Origin: Clostridiales bacterium
GTDB taxonomy: Bacteria > Bacillota > Clostridia > Saccharofermentanales > Saccharofermentanaceae
Assembly (NCBI GenBank): GCA_016930475.1
Contig: JAFGGR010000159.1
Span: 1 to 7,721, forward strand
Direction: 5' to 3'
DNA length: 7,721 bases
This document shows positions 6,518 to 7,721 of the stretch, in pieces; within the stretch, counting starts at the first letter, position 1; every line of letters begins with the position of its first letter. Under the pieces are notes generated by a model. That model worked only from the letters and a program-made list of their open reading frames with translations, did not search any database and was not told the origin of the DNA. The translations under genes were made by a program, and so were the position numbers.

Positions 6518-7241
6518 TTTCCGGCTCCTCGTCGGATCGAATGGCATAAATGCCTTTCCCGGCTATGATTTCAATCGAAAGACCTCCGTAGTATTTCGAC
6601 GCGTCGGAGGAATCATAGCCGTATTCCTTCGCCCTGATTGCCGCAAAACTCTCGTAGGTCTTTATGAGCTGCTCGGAGGAGATCTCTTCCGCCGAGGTCA
6701 CGATCTTCAAAACATTATTTGAAGAACCGGTGATCGAGTATCCGATCGGATAGCCATCCGTTGCCTGAGTGTTCACTTCATAGCCGGCTTCGGAAAACAC
6801 CTGTCCGACAGAATCGGACATGGCATTCTTCCGGCCCGTACGGACCAGATATATCGGAAGGAAAACAGCCGCAACCACCAGCACAGTCGCAACCGTAATG
6901 GCGATGATCGTCCAAAAGGTCTTCCGGGGAGCCTTAATGTCGTCCGGAGATACCTCGTAGGGATTCTTCTCCTTCTTGATCGCGGGCGTCAGCGTCTCGG
7001 CCTGCTTGACAGCCGCCGGGACCGGATCCGGAAAAACCGGGACAGCCGTATATCTTTTAACTCCGTCCCGCTTCGGTTGCGGTTCATTCGGAAAGGTATA
7101 ATCCGTCGGACTCTTAGCAATTTCGATCGCCTCAGCGGTCGGAAAAACACAATCGCAGAATAGGCATTCACACATCTCGTCGCGGTCGTCAGTCACAATC
7201 AAAGACCCGCAGTTCTTGCAGATACCGTTTATCGAAGCCAT
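6474..7241 (-). CDS. Zinc-ribbon, single-pass membrane protein of unknown function
   Basis: 255 residues. The N-terminus is a small cysteine-rich zinc-ribbon-like knuckle: Cys8-x2-Cys11 and Cys26-x2-Cys29, plus Cys24 and Cys31. A Pro/Lys-rich hydrophilic stretch follows (about 35-107), then one strong transmembrane helix (about 109-133, TIIAITVATVLVVAAVFLPI). A C-terminal domain of about 120 residues carries no motif I recognise. The stop-transfer sequence RTGRKN after the helix and the cytosolic nature of zinc ribbons leave topology uncertain, but an inside ribbon and an outside C-terminal domain is the simplest reading. The start at 7241 has AAGGTGG 7 nt upstream and gives the MASINGICKNCG start; an in-frame ATG 42 nt earlier lacks such support. 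It is the first gene after the promoter at 7306-7334 and is followed by rpoD after 77 nt, so it may be the lead gene of the whole operon. No specific function can be assigned. Confidence 0.85.
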   Translation of the reverse strand: MASINGICKNCGSLIVTDDRDEMCECLFCDCVFPTAEAIEIAKSPTDYTFPNEPQPKRDGVKRYTAVPVFPDPVPAAVKQAETLTPAIKKEKNPYEVSPDDIKAPRKTFWTIIAITVATVLVVAAVFLPIYLVRTGRKNAMSDSVGQVFSEAGYEVNTQATDGYPIGYSITGSSNNVLKIVTSAEEISSEQLIKTYESFAAIRAKEYGYDSSDASKYYGGLSIEIIAGKGIYAIRSDEEPESHTVTFETYSSDNA

Positions 7242-7305
7242 TAGGGAACCACCTTTATGAAGGATTACCTGTGCGAACCGCAAAATTCCACACGTAGGCA
7301 GAGTA

Positions 7306-7334
7306 ATTATATACGTTCACCCCATAAAGTGCAA
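7306..7334 (-). promoter_or_regulatory. Promoter of the zinc-ribbon / rpoD / rnf-like gene block
   Basis: On the minus strand, a -35 box TTGCAC (7329-7334), a 17-bp spacer and a perfect -10 TATAAT (7306-7311). Transcription should start near 7299, giving a leader of about 58 nt. No promoter of similar quality was seen in the gaps further along the block, so this one may drive all six genes. The -35 matches consensus only in TTG. Confidence 0.65.
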
Positions 7335-7336
7335 AC

Positions 7337-7351
7337 AGATTCGCGGAATCT
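7337..7351. promoter_or_regulatory. Palindrome AGATTC-N3-GAATCT in the divergent intergenic region
   Basis: A perfect 6-bp inverted repeat with a 3-bp centre, placed just upstream of the -35 box of the minus-strand promoter and between it and tadA. It could be an operator. On the plus strand it is followed by TTTT and could form a weak hairpin, but the stem is short and AT-rich. Only the symmetry is certain. Confidence 0.3.
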
Positions 7352-7375
7352 TTTTAAGGAGTTTTTCCTCAACAC

Positions 7376-7396
7376 ATGGTATATTTTAAGATATGA
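7376..7396 (+). other. Possible six-codon leader ORF (MVYFKI) overlapping the tadA start
   Basis: ATG at 7376 opens a frame encoding MVYFKI and stopping with TGA at 7394-7396, overlapping the tadA ATG (7393-7395) as ATGA. AAGGAG (7356-7361) is the only good Shine-Dalgarno nearby. It lies 14 nt from this ATG and 31 nt from that of tadA, which itself has no clear site. Translational coupling is possible, but the spacing is long and chance is a reasonable alternative. Confidence 0.2.
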
Positions 7397-7721
7397 ATCA
7401 ATCGATCTCTCACGAAAAGTTCATGCGCCAGGCTCTGACCCAGGCAGAACGGGCGGGCGCGATCGGCGATTGCCCCATCGGTTGCGTCATCGTACATGAT
7501 GGCTCTGTCATTGCGCGAGCTCATAACCTGCGCGAATTCAACAACGACGCCACAGCCCACGCCGAAATGATCGCCATTCGTTCCGCCTGCCGGAAGCTCG
7601 GATCCTGGCGGCTGACGGACTGTGACATGTATGTGACACTGGAGCCGTGTACGATGTGTGCCGGAGCGATCATTCAGGCTCGCATCCGCCACGTTTTTTT
7701 CGGGGCGGCGGATCCGAAGGC
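7393..7721 (+). CDS. tadA: tRNA adenosine(34) deaminase TadA (5' part, runs off the window)
   Basis: The first 109 residues of a protein of the cytidine/deoxycytidylate deaminase fold that converts A34 to inosine in the anticodon of tRNA-Arg(ACG). Seen are the zinc and catalytic motif HAEM (His56, proton-shuttling Glu58), the second motif PCTMC (zinc ligands Cys86 and Cys89), and the downstream AGAIIQARIRHVFFGAADPK, which closely matches bacterial TadA. The family PVGAV segment reads CPIGCVIV (27-34), with Cys31 at a position usually occupied by Ala. An in-frame TAA two codons before the ATG fixes the earliest possible start, and the HEKFMRQAL beginning fits the family. Shine-Dalgarno pairing is weak. 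It is divergent from the rpoD block. The missing C-terminal part (about 40-50 residues) lies beyond the window. Confidence 0.95.
   Translation, partial: MNQSISHEKFMRQALTQAERAGAIGDCPIGCVIVHDGSVIARAHNLREFNNDATAHAEMIAIRSACRKLGSWRLTDCDMYVTLEPCTMCAGAIIQARIRHVFFGAADPK

Noticed and set aside
7337..7355. Hairpin plus T-run as a plus-strand terminator
   Set aside because: The stem is only 6 bp and mostly A-T, and no plus-strand gene ends before it.

Overview
The window looks like a chromosomal segment from a moderately GC-rich Firmicute, probably a clostridial relative. The supporting signs are strong AGGAGG-type ribosome binding sites, TTGxxx/TATAAT promoters, a short SigA-type RpoD, an rnfC-D-G order, a PplA-like FMN-binding-type domain, and a CmpB-type (PF06541-like) membrane protein at the edge. 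The genus cannot be fixed from the sequence.

Layout. (i) 1-172, minus: the 5' end of a membrane protein gene with its own promoter (232-260). (ii) 292-455, minus: a complete tRNA-Arg(CCT) gene with promoter and rho-independent terminator. (iii) 531-7241, minus: six tightly packed co-directional genes. In transcription order these are a zinc-ribbon/single-TM protein, rpoD, then rnfC-, rnfD- and rnfG-like genes and a long membrane protein that reads as a fused RnfE-RnfA. The gaps are 77, 22 and 1 nt, a 4-nt overlap, and 0 nt. The only convincing promoter for this block is the one upstream of the zinc-ribbon gene (7306-7334). (iv) 7393-end, plus: the 5' part of tadA, divergent from the block. 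No mobile element, CRISPR array or rRNA was seen.

Main observation. The four rnf-like genes keep the fold signatures, gene order and intact reading frames of an Rnf ion-translocating oxidoreductase, but most of the cofactor chemistry appears to be gone. The RnfD and RnfG proteins lack the S-G-A-T type flavinylation threonines. The E/A fusion lacks at least three of the four cysteines that hold the intramembrane [2Fe-2S] cluster. RnfC has altered FMN/NADH-site motifs, yet both of its C-terminal [4Fe-4S] motifs are perfect. No rnfB follows; the operon ends and a tRNA gene comes next. This suggests a repurposed, Rnf-derived membrane complex, possibly co-expressed with the housekeeping sigma factor. 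The motif losses are read directly from the sequence against remembered family consensus motifs. The new function is unknown and any role is inference.
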